A DNA stretch of 64,000 nt from Choanephora cucurbitarum (taxonomy: Eukaryota > Mucoromycota > Mucoromycetes > Mucorales > Choanephoraceae), in NCBI GenBank assembly GCA_025331435.1, contig JAIWNI010000077.1, positions 62,001 to 126,000 of the forward strand, given 5' to 3'. Made by a program: the position numbers and the translations under genes. The notes under the pieces are model-generated. The model searched no databases, had not been told where the DNA came from, and was given only the letters and a program-made list of their open reading frames with translations. Positions 54,665 to 64,000 of the stretch are shown here, piece by piece (positions within the stretch are counted from its first letter, which is position 1; every line of letters begins with the position of its first letter).

Positions 54665-55985
54665 ATGTTCTTCACCACTACTTCACGCATTGCTCTTCAA
54701 GTAAAGAACAAAGAGGATAACAAAAGCAACATAGAGTCAACTAAAAAAAGTAATTGTTTTCTTTATTGATTATTTCAGGCACGCGCTACATTAGCTCAAC
54801 GTTTCTATGCAACTGGTGCTGGCGCCAATACACTTTTGTATGTTGAACATAAGGATGGTGCCATCAGTGGTGCTACCTTGAATGCCTTGACTGCTGCCAA
54901 TAAGTTGGGTGGTTCCATTTCTGCCTTAGTTGCAGGTGATGCCCCTGAAAGTGTTGTTCAGCAAGTAGCCAAATTGAACGGTGTTTCCAAGGTATTGACT
55001 GCCAAGGATGCAGCCTATACCAATGCTTTACCTGAAGATATTGCACCTCTCCTTGTTGCTGCTCAAAAGCAATTTGGATTCACTCACTTGATCACAGGCC
55101 ACACTGCTTCAGGCAAGAACATCTTCCCTCGTGCTGCTGCCTTGTTGGATGTGGCTGCTGTTTCTGATATTGTAGGTATTGAAGGTGAAGATACCTTTGT
55201 TCGTCCTATCTATGCTGGTAAGTGATATCCACTCAAATAGGATTATTTTGTTCAATCGATTGAGTATTATAGGTAATGCAATTGCCACTGTCAAGTCAAA
55301 TGATAATGTCAAGGTAGTTACTGTGCGTGGTACTGCCTTTGAGGCTGCTGGTACTAAGGATGACAGTGCTGCTGAAGAAGCTGCTCCTGCTGCCGAGAAG
55401 CCTGCATTGACCCAATGGATCAGTGAAGAAATCCAAAAGAGTGATCGTCCTGATCTCAACACGGCTAAGCGCGTTATCAGTGGTGGTCGTGGTATGAAGA
55501 ATGGTGAAAACTTCAAGATGTTGTATGACTTGGCTGACAAACTCGGTGCTGCAGGTAACAAAGTCACGTGGTTGTGAGAAGAAAGTGACTAAAAGAATCA
55601 ATCTTTAGTTGGTGCTTCTCGTGCTGCTGTTGATGCTGGTTTTGTTGACAATTCCTTGCAAGTGGGTCAAACCGGTAAAATCATTGCTCCCGGTAAGTGA
55701 ATAAACAATGGTGATTGGATCCATTTACTGAATAATTCTTATATCCTATAGAACTCTACATTGCTGTTGGTAAGTCAACCTATGGGATGGATCGTGGGAA
55801 AATTGGCTAAACTATCATCTATAGGTATTTCCGGTGCTATTCAACATCTTGCTGGTATGAAGGATTCCAAGACAATTGTTGCTATCAATAAGGATGCTGA
55901 TGCTCCTATCTTCCAAGTGGCTGACTATGGTCTTGTTGATGACTTGTTCAAGGCTATTCCTGAATTGACTGAAAAGGTCAACTAA
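54665..55985 (+). CDS. ETFA: Electron transfer flavoprotein alpha subunit, mitochondrial
   Basis: FAD-binding half of the matrix ETF heterodimer; passes electrons from acyl-CoA and other dehydrogenases to ETF-ubiquinone oxidoreductase. Six exons: 54665-54700, 54779-55217, 55273-55554, 55609-55692, 55752-55769 (18 nt), 55825-55985; 339 residues. Presequence [21 protein letters not shown]-terminal domain: [41 protein letters not shown]-terminal FAD domain: [49 protein letters not shown], and [20 protein letters not shown]. The 18-nt exon supplies E-L-Y-I-A-V in the FAD-contacting segment. Strong assignment. Confidence 0.96.
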
Positions 55986-56267
55986 ACAATTCCTCTCTCT
56001 TTTTTTATTATTATTACACACTCTGTAAATGCCTGAAATACCTTTATAAATCACTACTTTTTCTTATATTAATTCATAGCATGGAATATGAGTAATAAGA
56101 CCTCCTTTAGTTATCAGAAATACTACCCTTATACAGCTTGTAACCCTAGAATCTTAATTTATCACCTTGGGATGATGTAAAGCATACGATATCATAGTCA
56201 CAAATAAGAAACTATCCGATTAAACGGACTTTTTTTTTATGTATTTTACCCCACGTTTATCTAGATC

Positions 56268-57351
56268 ATGATCGTGGCCACCACACAGATCCACACTATT
56301 CCACCAGAGACCTTAACAGTCCTAAAGAACAAAACTTCAGTCCAATCTCCCTTTTGGTTTGGAGGTGTTGCTTCCTGTCTAGCCACCTTTGTTTCTCATC
56401 CATTCGATCTCACCAAAGTCAGACTTCAGACAACCAAAGTAGAATACACATCTGTCTGGTCAGAGTTCAAACTGTTGAGTCCAACTCGGATGATCAGGAC
56501 GATGTGGTCAATTGGTCGAACAGAAGGCTTTACTTCTCTCTACAATGGACTGAGTGCAAGCCTACTGAGACAAGGAACCTATTCAACTATCCGTTTTGGT
56601 CTTTACGATCAATTCAAATGGTCTGTGGCTGGTGATCAAAGTAAGGCCAAAACCTTTCTTTTGTTGGAAAAGATGATGATGATGATAGCTTTATTCTAGA
56701 GCCTACTGTACGCCAATTGATCTTTTGTTCTACTATGGCGGGTGCATTAGGTGGGGCATTTGGTAATCCAAGTGATGTGGTCAATGTGCGTATGCAAAAT
56801 GATGGTCAGCTACCGTTGCATCAGAGACGAAACTATCGAAATGTGATGGATGGGATGATTCGGATATGTCGAGAGGAAGGTCCTCGTGTGTTATTGAGAG
56901 GAATTGGGCCTAGTACAAACAGAGCCATTCTGATCACAGTCTCTCAGATGTCAAGTTATGATCTATTTAAACAGTTCTTTGTGGATCATTTGCATCATCG
57001 GGATGGTCTGACAACTCATTTTGCCTCTAGTTTATTGGCTGTAAGTTTTTTAGGAGAGAAGTTTTGACAGTCAAACTGATTGTGTTGATCTTATAGGGTC
57101 TTGTGGCGACCACTGTCTGTTCACCTCTAGATGTTGTCAAAACTCGTATTATGAGTGCTCATCAACATGATGGTAAACACCCTATCCGAATCATGGCTCA
57201 TATGATCAAGACAGAAGGCATTGGCTCCCTTTTTCGAGGTTGGATGCCTGCCTTTGTCAGATTAGGACCTCATACGATTGTGACATTTATCGTGCTAGAA
57301 CAATTGAAAGAATGGCATAGAGATCATGTAACCACAACTACATCATTGTAA
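56268..57351 (+). CDS. DIC1: Mitochondrial dicarboxylate carrier
   Basis: SLC25 carrier exchanging malate or succinate for phosphate (and sulphate/thiosulphate) across the inner membrane. Exons 56268-56640, 56700-57040, 57097-57351; 322 residues. Three carrier repeats with signatures PFDLTKVRLQ, PSDVVNVRMQ and PLDVVKTRIM. The second repeat's VNVRMQNDGQLPLHQRRNYR and GIGPSTNRAILITVSQMSSY are characteristic of dicarboxylate carriers rather than oxoglutarate or phosphate carriers. Each repeat has the paired hydrophobic helices (GGVASCLATF; MAGALGGAFG; GLVATTVC). Convergent with the ABC ATPase gene, only 32 bp between stops. Confidence 0.92.
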
Positions 57352-57383
57352 ATAACTATACTTTTGTGAAATAAAGATACCTT

Positions 57384-59077
57384 TTAATTAACCTGAATAC
57401 CACCTGGCCCCAGTTTAAATCGTTTAGTGACAGCCAAAGGTATTTCATTCTCATGGTGAGTTACCATAATCAATGTCTGATCAGACCGTATGTATCTCTC
57501 TAGCCAGTCATTGACCTGTTGAATCATTGTGCTGTCTAACGACTGAAAGGGTTCATCCCAAATGATCAAATCAGGCATCTTGACCAACGATCGAATCAAC
57601 AAGACCATACGTTGTTCACCTGTTGACATGTCCCGTAATTTACGATGAAGCATACTGTCCATACCAAATTCATGAAATAACCGTTCAATCGTCTCTGTCT
57701 GTTCCTGCTGAAGAGAGCGAGGTGTGACAACATCAAAGAAGCCAGTGCCTGCTGCCTCTAGAGCAGTCAACTGTTGATTGAAATACAGATGAATCTCAGG
57801 ACTCACCAACCCAACTCGCTGCTTAATTTCCCAGATAGATTCACCTGTGCCCCTTCGACGTCCAAACAGAGAGAGATCATTGGCATACGCTTGAGGATGA
57901 TCACCTGAAAGAAACGAGAGAAGGGTTGTCTTTCCAGAACCATTGGGACCCAACAGAGCCCAGCGTTCCCCTTGGCGTACAGTCCAGGTGATATCCTGAA
58001 GGATAGGCTTGTTACTGTAGACCACTTGAACATGCTTCATCTCCACAATTGGCTTATTCTGGCTGGTATCGATCTCTGGTTGACGTCTGGCTTGTTTCTG
58101 TTCTAGCTGTCTCTGTTGTTCTAGGTAGTGCTGAGGAGAGCCTTGTGAATGGATTGTCATGTCCTTCAGTTCAATCACATCTGTTGCCCAGTTGGGAAAT
58201 TCATCTTGAGGTCGTAGTGCTAACACGACTGAGACAGATGACTTTGTGGCAAGCTGACCCAAGACATCTAACAAATGGTGTCTATGTTCTACATCTAAAC
58301 CCACTAATAAGGTGGGAAATGACAGAATAAAATTGAAATGAGTTGGAAGAGAGGAAATAAGCGGAAAAAAAAGATCACATTACTTAAGGGTTCATCCAGT
58401 ACAAGCATCGATGGATTCTTTAATAAGGCTCTTGTGATACGAGCTCGTCTGGTCTGTCCATTGGATAGTTTAACAAAAGACAAGGGCAGTAAATGCTTGA
58501 TATCCAGTTGCTCTGTGACTTGGTGTATTCTGTCAATAGGAAAATCACCCAGATAGTCTTGTAGTGTCAAATCATTATCTGGATCACTACACAAAAGAGG
58601 GTGATCAGTAGTCTATCGAGTGATGAATGAGAGTAGTTACCTAAAATTGAATCTTTCTTGATAATAGTGATTGCCATAAGAAAAGGCGTTATTTTCCTTG
58701 AAATCAACAAGATGGATATGATCCGATATATAAGGTGAGATTGTTGGATCAACCATGGGCCATTTGCCTGCAGATACAGGCTGAATGATATGTCTACCAG
58801 CAATTGTCTACAGAAAGTGTGATTTCAGTAAACAGATACACTGTTTATTTTTATTTTTTTTTACTTCAGCCAATGTAGTCTTGCCTGCACTCATTGGACC
58901 CACAATCACATAGTGTTGATTATCTTTGATTGTCAAATTAAGCTGCTTAAAGACAGGTTCATTTATGCCTGCACGATACACTTGCGCGTTTTCAAACTGA
59001 ACTAATGTTTTGCTTGAATACAATCGTTTTAGGCAGAGTCTATGGTGGGCTGTGTTTCTGAATAAGAGGCAATTCAT
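57384..59077 (-). CDS. Tandem ABC ATPase without membrane domain, ModF-like, probably mitochondrial
   Basis: Four exons on the minus strand: 59077-58865, 58807-58641, 58586-58384, 58303-57384; 500 residues. N-terminus MNCLLFRNTAHHRLCLKRLY is Arg-rich and lacks acidic residues, suggesting a mitochondrial presequence. Two nucleotide-binding domains: NBD1 has GPMSAGKTT (Walker A), signature LSNGQTRRARITRALL and Walker B MLVLDEPL; NBD2 has GPNGSGKTT, signature MSTGEQRMVLLIRSLV and Walker B LIIWDEPF followed by MVTHH. No transmembrane segments. This layout matches the bacterial ModF/PhrA group of soluble twin ATPases, also found in fungi and plants; its physiological role in eukaryotes is not established to my knowledge. 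Confidence 0.88.
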
Positions 59078-59945
59078 CTATCAGTCTCAAGAATAAAAGA
59101 AAAAAAAATGAAATATAAAATAAAGAGAGAGTTGTTGCATATTAAAAATTCAAAAAGTGTATTCTTATCTGATTGGCCAGTGAATTACTTTTTAGTCTAA
59201 AATGAAGACATATCTTCTAGAAGCTTTTTAGTCTGAAATGCGTGTATAATTTGACACAATGTTAGTATAATACACACAGCAAAGTCTATGATAGACGCCA
59301 AATGTATCTTATGACTTACTTGAAGCTTATATCAAGTAGTACCACAGAAGAGGGCTCAAGATGAAAGCGTGGCACATAGCTTATATCGCTTCAAAAGAGA
59401 GCATACACTACAAGGAGGGAATCTTAAGCAGAGTATGATCTTATACTGCTTCAGACAACAAGAAAGTCATCAACAAACCCAAAGATAGCTTGTAATACAG
59501 GCTTATGATGGATTCTTTAGCTTCTAGAGTTTGAACTGCCTCTTTTATAATCTAACCAATCAACGCTCTTGAAAATAACTGATGACAGTAATACTTTCGA
59601 AACTTGTAACATAAAATAGGCTTATTTTTAATTGCATGGGTGAAAATGACGTGACAACAGTGATGAAGCCAATGATAAGTCAAGTTACCTACTCTTTTGC
59701 TTCCTTTTCTTTCACTATAAAGAAGATCAAACTTGAAATCCAAGGCAAAAGAGGGAAAACCTTGGATGGAAACTTCCCATTTTCAATTTTACCCGCGTTT
59801 TGCAAAATAATCAAATTTAGATCACCGGGAATGTTGTCTCAAATGATAGTAAAAAGTCACCTTTTTTTTATTTTAGTTTAAATACCAAACTTACTGTTTT
59901 CATTTTTTTCTTTTTCTTTTCTTTAACTATCTGTATTTTCCCATT
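59078..59945. promoter_or_regulatory. Divergent promoter region, ABC ATPase / hexokinase
   Basis: 870 bp between divergent starts. Contains AT-rich sequence, several CTTCAAAAGAGAG-like purine runs and a T/C-rich leader (59898-59935) immediately before the hexokinase ATG. A short frame at 59636-59881 has no family features. Confidence 0.4.
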
Positions 59946-61414
59946 ATGGCTCCTGTTTCCAATTACGCTGAACTTCAAGCTCAAGCTGCTCAAACTGTCT
60001 TGGATCGTTTCGAGGTCACGACCGATCGTTTAAAGACCATCACTGACCAATTTGTCATTGAGATGGAAAAGGGTTTGGATCATCCAGGTGCCACAAGTAA
60101 AGTATAAATAAGTATCCTATTTTCTTTCATGATATTTATACGGTCTTTAGTTGCCATGATTCCTTCATTTGTTGCTGGTCGTTGTACTGGTGATGAAAAG
60201 GGTACTTTCATGGCTCTTGATTTGGGTGGAACCAACTTGCGTGTCTGTCAAGTGACTCTCTTGGGTGGTGGCCAACATACTATTGTTCAACAGAAATATG
60301 TCATCTCTGAAGAATTAAAGACGGGTCCTATGCGCCATCTCTGTGATTTCATTGCTGATTGTGTCGACAGCTTCTTGACTGAACATAACACCGGGGATAC
60401 TCGTGGTCCCATTCAGTTGGGCTACACCTTCTCTTTCCCTGTCCTCCAGACCTCTATTAACCGTGGTGTCCTGAAGCAATGGACCAAGGGTTTCAACTGT
60501 TCTGGTGCTGTCGGTAAGGACGTCACTATCCTTCTTCAAGACTCTTTCCGTCGCAAGAACTTGAATGTCAATATTGCTGCTGTAAGTATTTGCTTGTGTT
60601 GGTATCACTTTCTCTAAAATATCTTGTTTAGATTGTGAACGATACTGTAGGTACCTTGATGGCCTATGCCTACAAGCATCCCAACACAACCATGGGTGTC
60701 ATTTTGGGTACCGGTTTCAACGCTTCATACTATGAAGACATGAGTAAGGTCAAGAAGTGGGTTGGTGACCAATCGATGGAGATGGTAATCAACATGGAAT
60801 GTGGTGCTTTCGATATCGAACGTCGCGTCTTGCCCTTGACTGTCTATGATAACAAGATGGATCGTGAATCAGTCAATGTTCACCAACAACTTCACGAAAA
60901 GATGGTTGCCGGTATGTATCTCGGTGAAATCACACGTAATGCCATGCTTGACTTGGTTGATCAGCTCTATCTGTTCGATGGCAAGTCTTCCAAGGAATTG
61001 AACAAGAACTGGAGTTTTGAGACTGCCTATATGTCTACCATTGAAGTAGACGAGACACCTGAATTAAGCGATACTGCTCATATCTTGGAATCTGTCATGA
61101 ACATTCCCTCCACTACCTTGGCTGATCGTCAAATTGTCAAGCGTCTCTGTAATGCCGTCGGTCTCCGTGCTGCTCGTATTGCTGCCTGTCATATTGCTGG
61201 TGTGATGAGACATCTCAACAAGGTGAATGAAGAGGCCATCATTGCCATTGATGGTTCTCTTTTCGAATTCTATCCTAACTTTGAAAAGAACATGGGTCAA
61301 GCTTTAAGTGAAATCATTGGTGAGCAGGCTCGTTCCAAGGTCACTTTTGATCTTGCCCGAGATGGTTCTGGTCTTGGTGCTGCTATTATTGCCATGATTG
61401 CTGCTAGACAGTAG
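59946..61414 (+). CDS. HXK: Hexokinase
   Basis: Phosphorylates glucose and other hexoses with ATP, first step of glycolysis. Exons 59946-60096, 60151-60581, 60632-61414; 454 residues. Motifs: phosphate-1 loop LDLGGTNLRV; substrate loop LGYTFSFPV with the following KGFNCSG; IVNDTVGTLMA (catalytic Asp); phosphate-2 GVILGTGFNASYYE (Phe where many hexokinases have Cys); and the adenosine block near the C-terminus, AIDGSLFEFYPNF and ARDGSGLGAAIIA. N-terminus lacks a cleavable presequence. Hexokinase rather than glucokinase is suggested by the length and TFSFPV core, but the paralogue class cannot be fixed by eye. T/C-rich leader and preferred codons suggest good expression. Confidence 0.94.
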
Positions 61415-61912
61415 AACACCATGATTGAACTATCTATTGTAACATATGTTGTATTATTTTCCTTTCTTTTTTTTTCTCTTCTTTATGGAGAAATCATATA
61501 ACCTCTTATTCTCTTTCTATAAAAAATAAATCATAGTTGTATTTCTTTTAACTTAATTCACCAGATGCCAAATAAGGAAGTTTACTGTCTCTCTTGGATT
61601 TCAAACAGCGATATGAAATTGTATTATGGGATTACTGGACTACTGTGTATAAGTGAAAAAGAGATAGTTTTATTGGTCGTTTTAATTCATCTAATTTAAA
61701 TAGCACAAAATAGAGACAAAAGGCAACATCGACTATAATAACTCAAGAATGCATGACATAGTAAATGGTGTTCATTTTACTTTTTATGAAATTGCATCAT
61801 TCAGCAGATTCCCAGTTCAGCGAACCCTTATTTCGAGAACCAATCAGATAAGCTGATTATGTTATAGAGTCAGAATTAATTTTATCAGTCTGAAGCCCGA
61901 ACTGAATATGAG

Positions 61913-61993
61913 TTTGCGTTGAGATAAAAATTTATTTGCGCTGACATTAAAAGAATATTTACGTCAAAGTAAAAATAGGTTTGCGTTGCAATG
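61913..61993 (+). repeat. Degenerate 22-23-bp tandem repeat, four units
   Basis: TTTGCG or TTTACG cores recur at 61913, 61935, 61958 and 61980 (spacing 22, 23 and 22). Units look like TTTGCGTTGAGATAAAAAT with substitutions. Immediately followed by the 30-bp transposase-derived fragment. Confidence 0.5.
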
Positions 61994-61994
61994 T

Positions 61995-62024
61995 ACCTAT
62001 TCACAGGCCGAAAATAACCAAAGC
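61995..62024 (-). repeat. 30-bp exact inverted copy of a transposase segment
   Basis: Bases 61995-62024 are the exact reverse complement of 63641-63670, where the sequence encodes part of the IS630/Tc1-type transposase after MDNA on the minus strand. Flanks differ. A 30-bp match cannot be chance. Confidence 0.8.
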
Positions 62025-62132
62025 CAAGTCCATACATAATGCCGCTTTGTTACATGTTTGCTGAACAATATAATTATAAAGTTAAAAAAAAAATGTAATT
62101 AGTTTTAAATTAGGTTTAGAATAACAGCGTGT

Positions 62133-62339
62133 TACAGTACTACCTCACAATAACGGAATTCAGTATGGATGCAGAGTTATCCATTGTTGCGAAAATCTCA
62201 TTGTCTCTCACCCTGCTTTGATCGAGAAGGAACCAATGATATAATGTGAAAAGTGTATACCTAACGTAACTGCAATCTCAGGTTTGTACGGCACCAAAGC
62301 CATGCAATATTGATTCCGTTATTGTGGGGTAGTACTGTA
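62133..62339. mobile_element. Pogo/Tc1-type MITE with TA target duplications
   Basis: Element 62135-62337 (203 bp) with terminal inverted repeats starting CAGTACTACC(T/C)CACAATAACG and matching over about 25 bp with one mismatch, flanked by TA on both sides (62133-62134, 62338-62339). The CAGT... start, AACGGA motif and TA duplication fit the pogo/Fot branch of Tc1-mariner. No coding capacity; a non-autonomous miniature element. Confidence 0.8.
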
Positions 62340-62409
62340 ATGTTATCAGGATAATAGTTAACGTTTTTTTTTAAAGCTTCACGGTTAAAAGCAATGCGTA
62401 AGTACCTTC

Positions 62410-62760
62410 TTGAAACTCATCTCTGGGGACATTCGCAATATATTGAATGTCGCAAGAGAGATGATATCGAGAGGGTTCGCCAGTAAATACATATTTCTAT
62501 TGAGGAATCACAGACTACTAGCTGCAACGCATTCAAGAAACTTGAACAACCCATCTCCAGGGACATTTGCGAAATAATAGGCATCGCAGGGGAGACAGTA
62601 TCCGGAGTTTTTCGCTTCATGATTCAAGAAGAAATATACAATCCTATCACAAGCTACTGGCCGCAGGGTATCTTCATGATTGGCACTTACAAAAACAAAA
62701 GAGAAAAAACAAGTGCGATTTTCTTTTGAAGACGCCAGAGATAAATGTCGCGAAGCAACT
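62410..62760. repeat. Diverged tandem repeat, two clear and one weak unit
   Basis: CTTGAAACTCATCTCTGGGG at about 62410 and CTTGAACAACCCATCTCCAG at about 62541 begin two related units (roughly 132 bp apart), each continuing with GACATT(C/T)GC...ATGTCGCA- or GCATCGCA-like sequence. A weaker third GCCAGAGATAAATGTCGCGA lies near 62731. Minus-strand reading gives related peptide segments (CDS..EICIYWRT / CDRIVYFFLNHEA), so this may be decayed coding sequence. Confidence 0.4.
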
Positions 62761-62841
62761 TTGTCATTAGTCCCACGACCGAAACCGGAGTAAATGACCA
62801 CATTCTCATTTGGTAACAACAATTTTTTTTGTCTTTTTTAC

Positions 62842-63420
62842 ATGAAAAAGCCACGTAAGATTTCTGATGATGCAAAATGGTGCAGAGAGAATATTCGAAC
62901 CTTAACAGCATAGGCCTTCTTTGATGAATATAATTTCACCGACAGCCGAAAAGCTACTCGCAGATATAACACTATCTTGCAGAAGTATCTGATTAATAAT
63001 GAGAAAATCCAGCAATTGACACAGCATTCAAATTATCATCTGATTACAAAAATTACTGGAAGGAGAAACGACGAATTCCTGTAAGAGATAGAATACATGA
63101 AATCTGCGCTGACTATGTCGAAGATGTTGATGAACAGGAAGCTTATGAATTACGAAATGGTGATGGAGAGCTGGCAACACAAACCCAAGCAAGAATTGGA
63201 GAAATTATACCTGATGCAGCAGCAAGCGAATTCATTTTAAATGATGAAGAAGCAAGGACACTCATGTACGATGAAACGACACAAGAACCTACACATCACA
63301 AACATGTACAACAAGAGCCATTGTTGTTCAAATCTCAGTGAGCATTCAGAATGCGCCTGTTGAAAGCTGTACTCCTACTGACTACTTTAAGGATTTCTTT
63401 CCTCATTCAAACTCTTCTGG
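62842..63420 (+). pseudogene. Degenerate reading frames, unrecognised, possibly transposon-derived
   Basis: Plus-strand fragments in different frames separated by stops: MKKPRKISDDAKWCRENIRT (62842 onward), FFDEYNFTDSRKATRRYNTI, then KNYWKEKRRIPVRDRIHEIC followed by an acidic segment (VEDVDEQEAYELRNGDGELA) and QNAPVESCTPTDYFKDFFPH near 63340-63410. The TPTDYFKDFF piece faintly recalls the start of the piggyBac-type transposase domain, which is only a guess. The fragments are interrupted by in-frame stops and frameshifts, so this is treated as a decayed gene. Confidence 0.35.
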
Positions 63421-63439
63421 AAACATGACATTGAATGCT

Positions 63440-64000
63440 GAACATCCTTTACAATCCTTTTTTTTTGTTTGTTACTTTTCCAGCTGATTCACATATACGA
63501 TCTGTGAGACGATCATCTGCCGTCAAGGGTGTTCTTCTAACACCAGCTTTTACTTTTGACCCAACATTCCTCGATTGGATTCAAGAAAGGAGAATATGGT
63601 GGCAAATAGATGCTACTTGTGTCCTCGTTCCTCGAACGATGCTTTGGTTATTTTCGGCCTGTGAATAGGTTGCATTATCCATAACAATATACTGTCCCTT
63701 TATATTATTTTTATCTAGTGTATATCCATTACATTGTTTAAATAGGCCAAAAAGTGCTCAGTTCTTGTCCCAACTTTGCCATCTATTTCTACTTCCATAC
63801 CATCTGCCCTTTCTTTTTTTTTTTGGAAGAAGCTGATTCTGGTTTTTTAACTCCAATATTTATGATACCTTGCTTGAGAAATTGCACCTAAAATTGTAAA
63901 TGTTACACCTTTTCCAGTTGGTACAGTGCCCTTTGCAGGTGTGCCTTTTAGTAAACGGCCGTAGTTTCTTTGCGTATGCAAATTGAAACCTGCTTCATCG
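63440..64000 (-). pseudogene. Broken IS630/Tc1-type (DDE_3) transposase, continues beyond window
   Basis: On the minus strand, entering from the window edge: DEAGFNLHTQRNYGRLLKGT (first acidic residue region), PAKGTVPTGKGVTFTILGAI, then after frame breaks GTRTEHFLAYLNNVMD, IKGQYIVMDNATYSQAENNQ (second Asp in MDNA) and LPPYSPFLNPIEECW (third acidic residue, in the LPPYSPxLNPIE signature), then a C-terminal TADDRLTDRICESAGKV. Order and motifs are those of DDE_3 transposases. At least three frameshifts or stops interrupt it (for example near 63600, 63715 and 63850). The N-terminal helix-turn-helix part lies outside the window. Confidence 0.8.

Larger units (their letters stand above)
61415..62132. 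other. Non-coding stretch leading into a transposon-rich end
   Basis: Hexokinase 3' UTR, then AT-rich sequence with a small palindrome (ATCAG-ATAAG-CTGAT near 61841), a degenerate tandem repeat at 61913-61993 and a 30-bp fragment identical to part of the transposase gene at 63641-63670 in inverse orientation. No gene. Confidence 0.45.

Noticed and set aside
61995..62339. Reading the pogo-like MITE and the nearby 30-bp fragment as parts of one element
   Set aside because: The MITE has its own clean TA flanks and terminal repeats at 62135 and 62337, so the 30-bp fragment lies outside it.

Overview
This is a 64 kb piece of a nuclear genome from a fungus, most probably of the order Mucorales (early-diverging Mucoromycota). 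The evidence is gene-dense DNA with many short (about 45-80 nt) GT-AG introns, AT-rich spacers with long T, CT and GA tracts, and fungal proteins throughout (Ktr/Mnt-type GT15 mannosyltransferase, GH18 chitinase, Rft1, NAD-isocitrate dehydrogenase, alpha-tubulin without Lys40). The window also contains members of protein families that I associate with Mucorales. No ribosomal RNA, tRNA or CRISPR was seen. All exon models were assembled by eye from splice signals and protein similarity; where I counted the exons, the total is divisible by three.

Layout. 1-4.5 kb is mobile-element debris: a lineage-specific gene broken by a 5'-truncated LINE, then remnants of another unrecognised family. 4.5-16.5 kb holds an orphan gene, condensin subunit 1, a CAMK-like kinase, a two-finger C2H2 factor, a coiled-coil protein, a NUDT19-like Nudix hydrolase and a secreted orphan. 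17.5-21.4 kb carries two metabolic genes on the minus strand, IDH2 and argininosuccinate synthase. 21.4-26.5 kb is nearly gene-free and contains a perfect 133-bp inverted repeat (366 bp in all) next to a tiny poly(A)-tailed retro-insertion. 26.5-39.3 kb has an alpha-arrestin, a homeobox factor, alpha-tubulin converging on the kinetochore gene NUF2, a GT15 mannosyltransferase, a chitinase, mitochondrial ribosomal protein mL46 and a coiled-coil/zinc-ribbon orphan. 41-52 kb has RFT1, a secreted orphan, JMJD5, TIM8, a CH-like orphan and a subtilase with a long lysine-rich linker. 54.6-61.4 kb has ETF-alpha, a dicarboxylate carrier, a ModF-like tandem ABC ATPase and hexokinase. 61.9-64 kb is a second transposon graveyard: a pogo-like MITE, degenerate repeats and a broken IS630/Tc1-type transposase.

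How the genes relate. These are mostly independent housekeeping genes. Mitochondrial functions recur (IDH2, ETFA, DIC1, TIM8, mL46, and an ABC ATPase with a possible presequence), as do cell-wall and secretory functions (GT15, RFT1, chitinase, subtilase). I see no biosynthetic cluster and no clearly new multi-gene system. The most unusual items are the perfect hairpin locus at 24.5 kb (possible source of double-stranded RNA), microexons that encode the cores of functional motifs, the lysine-rich subtilase linker, and the transposon zones at both ends.
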